DNA of 6,120 nucleotides from JAFGED01 sp034430835 (GTDB taxonomy: Bacteria > Chloroflexota > Anaerolineae > B4-G1): contig DAOUDX010000202.1 of assembly GCA_034430835.1 (NCBI GenBank), positions 1 to 6,120 of the forward strand, read 5' to 3'. The stretch's first letter is position 1, and the number at the start of each line of letters is the position of its first letter. The notes beneath the pieces were generated by a model, which made no database searches, was not told the origin of the DNA, and was given only the letters and a program-made list of their open reading frames with translations. The position numbers and the translations under genes were made by a program. Shown here in pieces: positions 1-5,337 of this stretch.

Positions 1-183
1 TTAGCGCCGGGAGACACAATTCAGGAGCAGCGCATCATCCCGCTACCCGAAGGAGCGTCACCGGGCCAACTTGACATCCGAATTGGGGTCTACAACCGAC
101 TCACCGGCGAGCGGCTGCCTGCCACGACGCCCCGGGGCGATCCACTGGCCGACGATACAACCGTCATCGGCGGGCTGCCGTAA
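1..183 (+). CDS. C-terminal end of a truncated gene, probably a membrane glycosyltransferase-like protein
   Basis: The first base is already in frame, giving 60 codons and a TAA stop at 181-183; the start lies outside the window. The fragment reads as the end of a beta-sandwich domain. An IPLPEGASPGQ segment (codons 13-23) is followed by an I-R-I-G-V-Y strand (26-31) and an N-R-L-T-G-E-R-L-P turn (32-40). This 'lP.g..PG.Y.l.iGvYn..TGeRLP' pattern is, from memory, typical of the extracellular C-terminal domain on many Chloroflexota multi-membrane glycosyltransferases (GT39/ArnT-like). Neither the catalytic part nor any membrane helix is visible, so the family is an inference from the tail alone. 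Codon use is GC-rich like the genes downstream. No terminator hairpin follows the stop; the next gene has its own likely promoter 34 bases later. I am confident that it is coding, moderately so about the family. Confidence 0.72.
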   Translation, partial: LAPGDTIQEQRIIPLPEGASPGQLDIRIGVYNRLTGERLPATTPRGDPLADDTTVIGGLP

Positions 184-216
184 TAACTGCAGAAACTCGC
201 ACAATTGCACCATCCG

Positions 217-225
217 TGATACAAT
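217..225 (+). promoter_or_regulatory. Extended -10 promoter for the zinc-ribbon operon
   Basis: TGATACAAT fits the extended -10 form TGN-TATAAT with one change in the hexamer (TACAAT, 220-225). No good -35 box lies 16-18 bases upstream, as is usual for extended -10 promoters. Transcription would begin near 231-233, leaving a leader of about 35 bases before the ATG at 268. It sits in the AT-richest part of a short gap in GC-rich DNA. Not tested experimentally. Confidence 0.45.
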
Positions 226-250
226 CAATCTGACGTGTTCCGCGAGCGAG

Positions 251-260
251 GAGAAGGGAG
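251..260 (+). promoter_or_regulatory. Ribosome binding site fixing the start at 268
   Basis: GAGAAGGGAG lies 7 bases before ATG 268. An in-frame GTG at 235 would add 11 residues, but it falls almost on the predicted transcription start and has no Shine-Dalgarno sequence, so ATG 268 is preferred. Confidence 0.6.
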
Positions 261-267
261 TCAACCA

Positions 268-1572
268 ATGGACGACAACCGGCCGCCATCCACCCTCTGG
301 CCACCCCCTCCGGGCTTTGCACCCGTGCCCTCGCAGATCGAGGGGATCGAGATCTACGCCCCTGCGCCGGAGGAAGAGGCTGAAGAGACCCGCACCTTCA
401 AGTGTCGCCAGTGCGGCGGCACCATCTCCTACAGCGCCACACAGCGCCAACTGGCCTGCCCCTACTGCGGCAGCGAGCAGCAGATCGATGCAGAGGCGGT
501 AGGGCGCGCGGCGGACGAGTTCGAGTTCACACTGGAGACGATAGCCGAGGCCCGGCGTGGCTGGGGCGAGGCGCGGCGGGAACTGGTGTGTGAATCGTGC
601 GGTGCGGTAGTCACCGTCGCGCCGGATGCGCTGACGGATACGTGCGCCTTCTGCGGCTCCAACCGCGTCCTGGCCCGCGACGCCGCCGACGGTGTCGGAA
701 GCGACATCCTCCGCCCCACGACGTTGATCCCCTTCGTCGTCGATAAGGAGCAGTGCCAGGCCAAGGTCAGGGAGTGGCTGGGCCGAGGTTGGATGCACCC
801 CCCCGAACTGCGCAGCGTGCGCGCGCTGAGGGAACTGGCCGGCATCTATCTGCCCTACTGGACGTTCGACACGCACGTCAGCGCGGACTGGAAGGCCGAG
901 GTAGGCACCGAACGGACCGAGCGCTACTACAAAGACGGCGAGTGGAAGACACGCACTGTCATCGACTGGCACTGGCGCTCGGGGCGCGTCCACGTGCCGG
1001 TGGACGATCACACGGTGCCGGGCACGGTGCGCGTGAGCCGCGTCATCCTGAGCAAGATAGAGCCGTTCGATCTGCACGGGTTGGTGGAATACGACCCCGG
1101 ATATCTGGCCGGATGGCAGGCCAAGACCCACGACGTGCAGCTTCCCGAGGCGTGGGAGATCGCCAAGGAGGAGATACGGGATCACGTCAAGAGCGCCTGC
1201 CACAGCGACACCGGCTCCCGTCACGTGCGCAACATGCGCATGGCAGCCGACTTTGCCGACGAGCGCTGGCGCTACATCCTCCTGCCCATCTACCTGGCCT
1301 CCTACCCTTTCGACGAGCGCACGTTCCAGGTGATGGTCAACGGCCAGACGGGAGAGGTCGCCGGGCAAAAACCGATCGCCTGGCTGCGCGTCTGGCTGGC
1401 CATCGCAGGGCTACTGATGCCGGGAGCGTGTCTGGGATTGGTCGGGCTGCTCGCGCTGGCACTGGGCGGTATCGGCGTCATCGGATTGGTGCTGGGCTTT
1501 ATCCTGCTGATCGCCGGGCTGATCGGGGCGGTCATCATCTTCCAGAAGGCGCGCGCGTCGGAGGAGATATGA
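268..1572 (+). CDS. Double zinc-ribbon membrane protein (YdjG-like / TFIIB-type zinc ribbon family)
   Basis: A 434-residue protein. After a Pro- and Glu-rich N-terminus come two four-cysteine zinc ribbons: C46-x2-C49 with C64-x2-C67, and C108-x2-C111 with C126-x2-C129. A large soluble core (about 145-365) carries motifs I associate with this family: Y194-L-P-Y-W-T-F-D (194-201), W233-H-W with a following G-R-V, paired Asp at 246-247, PFDLHGLVEYDPGYLAGW (266-283), and ILLPIYLASY followed by V-N-G-Q-T-G-E-V-A-G (337-366). Two hydrophobic helices (about 370-396 and 401-426) end the protein, so it is probably a tail-anchored membrane hairpin with the ribbons in the cytoplasm. Bacterial relatives are often labelled 'primosomal protein N-prime-like' or 'TFIIB zinc ribbon', names based only on the ribbons. 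B. subtilis YdjG shares the ribbon-plus-membrane layout and works with PspA and SPFH partners. Its TGA stop overlaps a possible ATG of the paralogue downstream. Exact biochemical role is unknown; an adaptor role is inferred. Confidence 0.85.
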   Translation: MDDNRPPSTLWPPPPGFAPVPSQIEGIEIYAPAPEEEAEETRTFKCRQCGGTISYSATQRQLACPYCGSEQQIDAEAVGRAADEFEFTLETIAEARRGWGEARRELVCESCGAVVTVAPDALTDTCAFCGSNRVLARDAADGVGSDILRPTTLIPFVVDKEQCQAKVREWLGRGWMHPPELRSVRALRELAGIYLPYWTFDTHVSADWKAEVGTERTERYYKDGEWKTRTVIDWHWRSGRVHVPVDDHTVPGTVRVSRVILSKIEPFDLHGLVEYDPGYLAGWQAKTHDVQLPEAWEIAKEEIRDHVKSACHSDTGSRHVRNMRMAADFADERWRYILLPIYLASYPFDERTFQVMVNGQTGEVAGQKPIAWLRVWLAIAGLLMPGACLGLVGLLALALGGIGVIGLVLGFILLIAGLIGAVIIFQKARASEEI

Positions 1573-1598
1573 GCGTGGGAGCAGAGAGGCAGGAGAGC

Positions 1599-1605
1599 GG
1601 AGGAG
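1599..1605 (+). promoter_or_regulatory. Ribosome binding site favouring the start at 1611
   Basis: GGAGGAG lies 5 bases before ATG 1611. The rival ATG at 1569, which overlaps the previous stop as ATGA, has a similar GGAGGAG at 1560-1566 but only 2-4 bases away, which is close. The 14 extra residues from 1569 are Gly/Glu/Ser-rich and are largely encoded by the purine-rich ribosome-binding sequence itself, so 1611 is preferred, not proven. Confidence 0.5.
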
Positions 1606-1610
1606 CATCG

Positions 1611-2708
1611 ATGGTAGACGCAATGGCATTGTGGGGTCTGCCGTTGACCGGAGTGCACTGCGCGCAGTGTGGAGAAGCGCACCTGGTCCCCGAAGGCACG
1701 CTGCCGGCGCGCTGTCCTTTCTGCCTGCAGGGACCGGTCGAACAGCAACCGGCCCTTGTGCCAGAAGAGCCGCCGGAACAGGTGCTGCCCTACGAGGTTT
1801 CTGGTGGCAGGGTGCGCGCCATCCTGGAACGCTGGTCGAACGGGATCTGGCTTCGCCCTCAGGATATGAACGCCGACGTGCTGACCGAGCGCGCACGGAG
1901 TTACCTGGTTCCCCTGTGGCTGGTGGATGGGCAAGTGCAGGCCGCCTGGCGGGCCGACGTAGGCTTTGACTACCAGGTGGTCAGCTCCCAGGATCGCTAC
2001 CGCGATGGCGACGGATGGAGCTCGCAGGAAGTGCAGGAGACCCACGTGCGTTGGGAGCCGCGTGTGGGTCGCCTCGATCGCCGGTACGAGAACCTGGCAG
2101 CCCCTGCCCTCGACGACCACCGCAAATTGATGGGCTGCTTGGGTGAGTACGATCTGCACCAGCGCGAGGGCTACAGCCCTGAGGCGGTGGGGGACGCCGC
2201 CGTGCGCGTCCCCACCCTGGAGCCGGAGGCCGCCTGGCCAGGCGCGGAGGCAGCCTTCGCCCGCGCCGCCCAGTCCGAGTGCCAGGAGGCCGCCGGAGCC
2301 GACCATATCCGCGACTTCACGATTGACGCCCAGTACAGCGGCCTGAACTGGACGCTGCTTCTGCTGCCCGCCTACGTCACCTGGTACGAGGAGGGAGGGC
2401 GCGCCTGGCCGGTGCTGATCAACGGGCAGAGCGGGCGCGTGAGCGGCGCGCGTCAGGCCTCGGCGCGCAAGGCGAGAACCATGTCGTTGGTAATCGGCGC
2501 CATAGCCTTACTCCTGATATTGCTCGGGGGGCTGCTGACGCTGATCGGCCTGGTCTTCCCGCCGTTGCTGGTTGCAGGCGGCGTGATTCTGCTCATCAGT
2601 GTGCTGCCGGCGCTCGTCGCGCCCATCCCCGCTATCGCCGTGTGGGCATTCAATCGAAAGTCGGCACAGAAAACCGATACCTTGGGCAGCGCTATGCCAA
2701 AGTTGTGA
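1611..2708 (+). CDS. Single zinc-ribbon membrane protein, paralogue of the upstream gene
   Basis: A 365-residue protein from ATG 1611 (379 if ATG 1569 is used). It opens with one zinc ribbon, C17-x2-C20 and C35-x2-C38, then a Pro/Glu linker. The soluble core mirrors the upstream protein: SYLVPLWLVDG (97-107) corresponds to its IYLPYWTFD, A-A-W-R-A-D-V-G (111-118) to its S-A-D-W-K-A-E-V-G, YDLH (180-183) to its F-D-L-H, and L-L-L-P-A-Y-V-T-W-Y (250-259) plus I-N-G-Q-S-G-R-V-S-G (270-279) to its C-terminal core motifs. Two or three hydrophobic stretches follow (about 291-316 and 318-345), then a short charged tail. Differences from the sister are one ribbon instead of two and a shorter, more divergent middle. 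Adjacency and a shared fold suggest co-translation and perhaps a heteromeric complex; this is inference. No enzyme motif is visible. The stop is TGA at 2706-2708. Confidence 0.83.
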   Translation: MVDAMALWGLPLTGVHCAQCGEAHLVPEGTLPARCPFCLQGPVEQQPALVPEEPPEQVLPYEVSGGRVRAILERWSNGIWLRPQDMNADVLTERARSYLVPLWLVDGQVQAAWRADVGFDYQVVSSQDRYRDGDGWSSQEVQETHVRWEPRVGRLDRRYENLAAPALDDHRKLMGCLGEYDLHQREGYSPEAVGDAAVRVPTLEPEAAWPGAEAAFARAAQSECQEAAGADHIRDFTIDAQYSGLNWTLLLLPAYVTWYEEGGRAWPVLINGQSGRVSGARQASARKARTMSLVIGAIALLLILLGGLLTLIGLVFPPLLVAGGVILLISVLPALVAPIPAIAVWAFNRKSAQKTDTLGSAMPKL

Positions 2709-2739
2709 GAGGAGATTGTTACCTTACAACATGTGCATT

Positions 2740-2786
2740 GTCCGTGAGACTTTTCAGGACACGGATTTTCAGGGATGAACACGGAC
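2740..2786. repeat. Imperfect direct repeat with a 7-bp inverted pair, between genes
   Basis: TTTTCAGG occurs at 2751-2758 and again at 2766-2773, each followed by ACACGGA (2759-2765, and 2779-2785 after a GATGA insertion). GTCCGTG (2740-2746) is exactly complementary to CACGGAC (2780-2786). The phrase ACGGATTTTC-AGGGATGAAC-ACGGA looks like a dispersed intergenic repeat I have seen in related genomes, but that cannot be checked here. The rest of the 110-base gap (2709-2818) shows no convincing terminator or promoter. Confidence 0.45.
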
Positions 2787-2818
2787 AGAAATAAAGATGG
2801 TTGTGGGAGAGCCGCGCC

Positions 2819-3751
2819 ATGCTTAGACCGGATTTCGAAACAACTATTCTCAACTCAACCGCACCATGGAAAGATGAGTTGAAAGACGAGTTAGTAAAGC
2901 TCACCAGACCCGCCATCAGAGCTCAACCCTGCAAAAAGAGCGAAAATGCCCCGATAGGCACATCGAGACTCGGTGGCGAGCCAGACCTGCCGCCAGATCT
3001 GAATTGGCCTGTCTGGCAAGGCGTATCACTACCTTTCATCGGGCAAATCAATCTCATGGAGCTCCCGAACATAACTGGCAGGGAACTGCTACCAGAGCAG
3101 GGCATGCTCTATTTCTTTTATGCTATTGATATGGTCGATAGCCATGAACTACCGACTGGTCTCTCACCTACCGAGAGAGGGGCGTTTCCTGTTATTTACT
3201 CCAATGCCAGACATCCTCCTGCACCCAGGGACTTCCCCGTCGATCTCGCACAGAAAAACGCAGATTCGATTCACCCTGTTATCTTTGAGCCTCTTCCTCT
3301 CAAGTACGCGTCGTTCAACACGTTTCCAGATCTTGAACACCCTCTCCTGGAGGAGTTGGGTTTTGTCATAGGAGAACCCCCAACCTGGGAATTGTATGAG
3401 GTTTTGAAAGATTGTTGGGGATGGGAAACGACCAAAGGTCAACCTGACAACAGAATCTTGGGGTATCCCCGTCCTATCCAAACATCTGTGTGTGCTGATA
3501 TTGAGAAGGGCTATTCCGGCTACTGGGACTCTGCCAAAGATAGAAAAGGCCTTCCGATTGTGTCGGAAGAGAAGCGGAAGATTTTGTTTGAACGGTCGAA
3601 AACGTGGGAATTGCTCCTGCAAGTCGACACACAGGACGAACTCAATGGCATGATCTGGGGGGATTGCGGAAAGATATACTACATGATTCGAAAAGAGGAT
3701 TTGGCAATACGAAAGTGGGATCGTGTTTGGTTCTGCCTACAGTGCTACTAG
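2819..3751 (+). CDS. YwqG-family (DUF1963) protein of unknown function
   Basis: A 310-residue soluble protein with no signal peptide or membrane helix. The family signature is clear: S49-R-L-G-G-E-P-D-L-P (49-58), W63-P, F73-I-G-Q-I-N-L (73-79), G95-M-L-Y-F-F-Y (95-101), W263-E-L-L-L-Q-V-D (263-270), M278-I-W-G-D (278-282) and the terminal L-Q-C (307-309). Length is slightly longer than the roughly 250-270 residues I expect for YwqG proteins, with extra sequence between 140 and 235. The family has no established reaction. The ATG at 2819 has GGAG 9 bases upstream (2806-2809); a TTG at 2801 is possible but weaker. Base composition is unlike its neighbours: sampled 60-base blocks here are 48-50% GC against 67% in the first zinc-ribbon gene, and codons ending in A or T are frequent. 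This points to later acquisition into the cassette. A link with membrane stress is not shown by the sequence. Confidence 0.85.
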   Translation: MLRPDFETTILNSTAPWKDELKDELVKLTRPAIRAQPCKKSENAPIGTSRLGGEPDLPPDLNWPVWQGVSLPFIGQINLMELPNITGRELLPEQGMLYFFYAIDMVDSHELPTGLSPTERGAFPVIYSNARHPPAPRDFPVDLAQKNADSIHPVIFEPLPLKYASFNTFPDLEHPLLEELGFVIGEPPTWELYEVLKDCWGWETTKGQPDNRILGYPRPIQTSVCADIEKGYSGYWDSAKDRKGLPIVSEEKRKILFERSKTWELLLQVDTQDELNGMIWGDCGKIYYMIRKEDLAIRKWDRVWFCLQCY

Positions 3752-3758
3752 AGAGAAA

Positions 3759-3764
3759 AGGAGG
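3759..3764 (+). promoter_or_regulatory. Ribosome binding site deciding the start at 3771
   Basis: AGGAGG lies 6 bases before ATG 3771, an ideal distance. An upstream in-frame start at 3723 would overlap the end of the YwqG-family gene and add 16 non-hydrophobic residues, so it is rejected. Confidence 0.65.
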
Positions 3765-3770
3765 ACATTC

Positions 3771-4277
3771 ATGGATCGAGGACGTAGATCAACTTTGGCC
3801 GGCGGGCTGGTGCTGATCCTGTTAGGGACGCTGTTCCTGCTCGCCCAGATCATGCCGGGCTGGGAGGACTGGTTCCAGTGGCCGCTGTTCATCGTCGCCG
3901 TAGGCTTTCTGCTGCTGATCATCGGCCTGCTGATCGGGGCTACCGGCATGGCGGTCCCGGCCTGCATCGTCGGCGGCATCGGCGGGCTGCTCTATTACCA
4001 GAACACCACTGGAGACTGGGAAAGCTGGTCGTACACCTGGGCCCTGATCCCCGGCTTCGTCGGCGTGGGCGTCATCCTCGCGGGCCTGCTCGAGGGCAAG
4101 TTCGGCAAACCGCTGCGCGAGGGCGGGCAGTTGATCCTGATCAGCCTGATCCTGTTCGCCATCTTTGGCTCCATCACTGGCGCGCTGGGCCTCGGCGGGC
4201 TGGGGAAGTACTGGCCGGTGCTCCTGATCGCCCTGGGCCTGCTGATCCTGGTCGGCCGCTTCATCCCGCGCCGCTAG
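3771..4277 (+). CDS. Small polytopic membrane protein with LiaI/LiaF-type membrane segments
   Basis: A 168-residue protein that is almost entirely hydrophobic. About six membrane segments can be marked: 9-27, 35-57, 60-76, 87-107, 118-137 and 145-163, with a basic start (MDRGRR) and basic end (FIPRR). A phrase recurs three times: aromatic Trp-containing residues, then Pro, then a Gly-rich Leu/Ile helix (W34-x2-W-P at 34-38, W83-x2-W with W90 to P94, and Y147-W-P at 147-149). This is the style of the LiaI/LiaF-like membrane region (DUF5668 type), here apparently in multiple copies. Such proteins sit in envelope-stress loci. No catalytic or binding residues are visible. It is 28 bases upstream of the LiaF-like gene and 19 bases downstream of the YwqG-family gene, so co-transcription is likely. 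Role inferred: membrane sensor or scaffold partner of the next protein. Confidence 0.78.
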   Translation: MDRGRRSTLAGGLVLILLGTLFLLAQIMPGWEDWFQWPLFIVAVGFLLLIIGLLIGATGMAVPACIVGGIGGLLYYQNTTGDWESWSYTWALIPGFVGVGVILAGLLEGKFGKPLREGGQLILISLILFAIFGSITGALGLGGLGKYWPVLLIALGLLILVGRFIPRR

Positions 4278-4294
4278 TGAGACGCTTTACGTTC

Positions 4295-4302
4295 GGAGGT
4301 GA
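4295..4302 (+). promoter_or_regulatory. Near-perfect Shine-Dalgarno for the LiaF-like gene
   Basis: GGAGGTGA matches the full anti-Shine-Dalgarno complement and lies just before ATG 4306 (6 bases from the end of GGAGG). It is the strongest ribosome site in the window and suggests high translation of the LiaF-like protein. Confidence 0.65.
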
Positions 4303-4305
4303 GCT

Positions 4306-5106
4306 ATGCGAAGAAGCACTTTGTTCTGGGGAACCATCATCATCCTGATCGGCGTCCTGCTGCTGATCAACAACCTCTTTAACATAAATGTTGGAAAACT
4401 GATCTGGCCGCTGATCCTGATCGTGCTTGGCCTGTGGGTGCTGTGGGGCGTCTTCGCCGCGCCGCGTGGGTTAGAAACTGAGGAAGCGACGATCCCATTG
4501 GAGGGCGCGGCGAAGGCCCGCATCCAGATCAGTCACGGCGCCGGGCGGCTGCGGGTGAGCGGCGGCGCCGGAGCGGGCGAGCTGGCGAGCGGCACGTTCG
4601 GCGGCGGGCTGGACTATCGAACGTCACAGGAAGGAGATACGCTGGCCGTCAAGATGGGCATACGGACATCTCCACAGTTCTTTGTCTTTCCGTGGATGTG
4701 GTGGGGACCGGGACGCGCGCTTGACTGGTCGGTCAGGCTCAGCGAAGCCATCCCGCTCTCGCTGGACCTGCAAACCGGGGCCAACGAGGCCCGCATCGAT
4801 CTGAGCAGCCTGCAGGTGACCGATCTGCAACTGCAGACCGGCGCCAGCTCGACGCAGGTCACGCTGCCCGCCAACGCCGGCCACACCAAGGCCGTCATCC
4901 GCTCCGGCGCAGCCTCGGTGAGCGTCCGCGTGCCGTCCGGCGTGGCGGCTCTCATCAAGGCACACGGTGGCTTGGCGGACATTCGGATCGATAGAAGCCG
5001 TTTCCCGCGCGCGGGGGGCGTATACGAATCGGAGGACTATGCCTCGGCGCAGAACCGGGTCGATATCGATATCGAGACCGGCGTGGGGTCGGTGGACGTG
5101 CGGTGA
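4306..5106 (+). CDS. LiaF-like membrane protein with toast-rack beta domain
   Basis: A 266-residue protein. Two membrane helices at about 7-23 and 30-50 form the LiaI/LiaF-type hairpin, with N22-N23-L-F-N between them and W34-P at the start of the second. From about 57 to 266 the protein is a repetitive beta structure: H77-G-A-G (77-80), W141-S-V-R-L (141-145), I149-P-L-S-L-D-L-Q-T-G-A (149-159), L174-Q-L-Q-T-G-A (174-180), I198-R-S-G-A-A (198-203) and I256-E-T-G-V-G (256-261). These alternating G-A turns fit the toast-rack/DUF2154 and LiaF C-terminal family. Known LiaF proteins restrain the LiaRS two-component response to cell-wall antibiotics; no LiaR or LiaS is in the window, so that function is not implied directly. 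An aromatic segment (F125 to W133, rich in Phe and Trp) between strands may touch the membrane. The gene is the last in the plus-strand set and is followed by the palindromic element. Confidence 0.82.
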   Translation: MRRSTLFWGTIIILIGVLLLINNLFNINVGKLIWPLILIVLGLWVLWGVFAAPRGLETEEATIPLEGAAKARIQISHGAGRLRVSGGAGAGELASGTFGGGLDYRTSQEGDTLAVKMGIRTSPQFFVFPWMWWGPGRALDWSVRLSEAIPLSLDLQTGANEARIDLSSLQVTDLQLQTGASSTQVTLPANAGHTKAVIRSGAASVSVRVPSGVAALIKAHGGLADIRIDRSRFPRAGGVYESEDYASAQNRVDIDIETGVGSVDVR

Positions 5107-5167
5107 CACCCAGACTTCCGAGGTTTGAATGGAGGTTAAGAAAATAACCGGGTAACGTCGCGGCTTC

Positions 5168-5190
5168 GCCCGGTGCTGAAGGCACCGGGC
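5168..5190. repeat. Left-arm hairpin of the palindromic element
   Basis: A perfect 9-bp stem: GCCCGGTGC (5168-5176), loop TGAAG (5177-5181), GCACCGGGC (5182-5190). Its right half shares bases with the 11-bp long-range stem (5185-5195), so the two pairings exclude each other. Confidence 0.7.
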
Positions 5191-5203
5191 TGAGAGGGCA
5201 AGA

Positions 5204-5220
5204 AGCCCCCTTCGGGGGCT
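5204..5220. repeat. Central hairpin 1 of the palindromic element
   Basis: AGCCCCC (5204-5210), loop TTC, GGGGGCT (5214-5220): 7 bp of stem with a TTCG-type turn. It is not followed by a T run on the plus strand. Confidence 0.6.
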
Positions 5221-5226
5221 AAGAAC

Positions 5227-5248
5227 AGCCCGAAGGGCTTTGTTTTCT
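5227..5248 (+). terminator. Probable intrinsic terminator for the plus-strand genes
   Basis: AGCCC (5227-5231), loop GAA, GGGCT (5235-5239) runs straight into TTTGTTTTCT (5239-5248), giving a short GC-rich stem with a T-rich tail about 120 bases after the LiaF-like stop. The stem is only 5 bp, so efficiency is uncertain. It forms central hairpin 2 of the palindromic element. Confidence 0.5.
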
Positions 5249-5250
5249 CA

Positions 5251-5272
5251 GCCCGGAGGTTCACCTCCGGGC
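5251..5272. repeat. Right-arm hairpin of the palindromic element
   Basis: GCCCGGAGG (5251-5259), loop TTCA (5260-5263 region), CCTCCGGGC (5264-5272): 9 bp perfect. It is the mirror counterpart of the 5168-5190 hairpin, with two base pairs exchanged in compensating fashion and the same TGAA loop when read on the other strand. It could also help stop transcription arriving from the minus-strand gene, although no T run follows on that strand. Confidence 0.68.
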
Positions 5273-5337
5273 GGGGCAGCAAATGCAGGTTACCGAGGCA
5301 AATTCTTAATGTCCATACAAACCTCGAAAGTCTCCGA

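Larger units (their letters stand above)
5112..5333. mobile_element. 222-bp nested palindromic (MITE-like) element with 31-bp terminal inverted repeats
   Basis: The left end (5112-5142) and the reverse complement of the right end (5303-5333) agree at 27 of 31 positions; the outer 16 bases (AGACTTYCGAGGTTTG) differ at one. Further arm-to-arm matches lie at mirror positions: GGTAAC 5151-5156 with GTTACC 5289-5294, and CCGGGCTGAGA 5185-5195 with TCTCAGCCCGG 5246-5256. Each arm carries its own hairpin, and two small hairpins flank the centre near 5222. There is no open reading frame of note. The bases beyond both ends are CC on each side, too short to be called a target duplication. The layout suits a miniature inverted-repeat element or a REP-like unit; a structured RNA or a bidirectional transcription stop between the convergent genes are alternatives and not exclusive. 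Confidence 0.65.

Noticed and set aside
205..233. TTGCAC (205-210) as a -35 box
   Set aside because: It is only 9 bases from TACAAT, and no -10-like hexamer sits 16-18 bases downstream; the extended -10 reading explains the site better.
58..1368. Long minus-strand open frame (436 codons) opposite the first zinc-ribbon gene
   Set aside because: It is antisense to a gene with intact cysteine ribbons and family motifs; its translation is low-complexity Ala/Arg/Gly/Val with no domain, as expected for a shadow frame in GC-rich DNA.
753..1610. Upstream extension of the second zinc-ribbon gene to give a 651-residue protein
   Set aside because: The extra part lies out of frame inside the first zinc-ribbon gene, is Arg-rich without structure, and ribosome sites exist only before 1569 and 1611.
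1302..2306. Minus-strand open frame (334 codons) opposite the paralogue pair
   Set aside because: It spans two real genes antisense, with no ribosome site or recognisable domain.
3878..4348. Plus-strand frame of 156 codons overlapping the LiaI-like gene
   Set aside because: Arg/Pro/His-rich shadow of a membrane protein gene with strong start signals in another frame.
4624..5109. Minus-strand frame opposite the LiaF-like gene
   Set aside because: Antisense shadow; the sense frame has a near-perfect Shine-Dalgarno and clear family motifs.
5112..5333. CRISPR array or IS200/IS605-type omega RNA
   Set aside because: There are no regularly spaced identical direct repeats and no TnpB or Cas gene; the structure is inverted and symmetric.
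5110..5335. CC/CC as a target-site duplication of the palindromic element
   Set aside because: Two bases are too few to distinguish from chance in GC-rich DNA.
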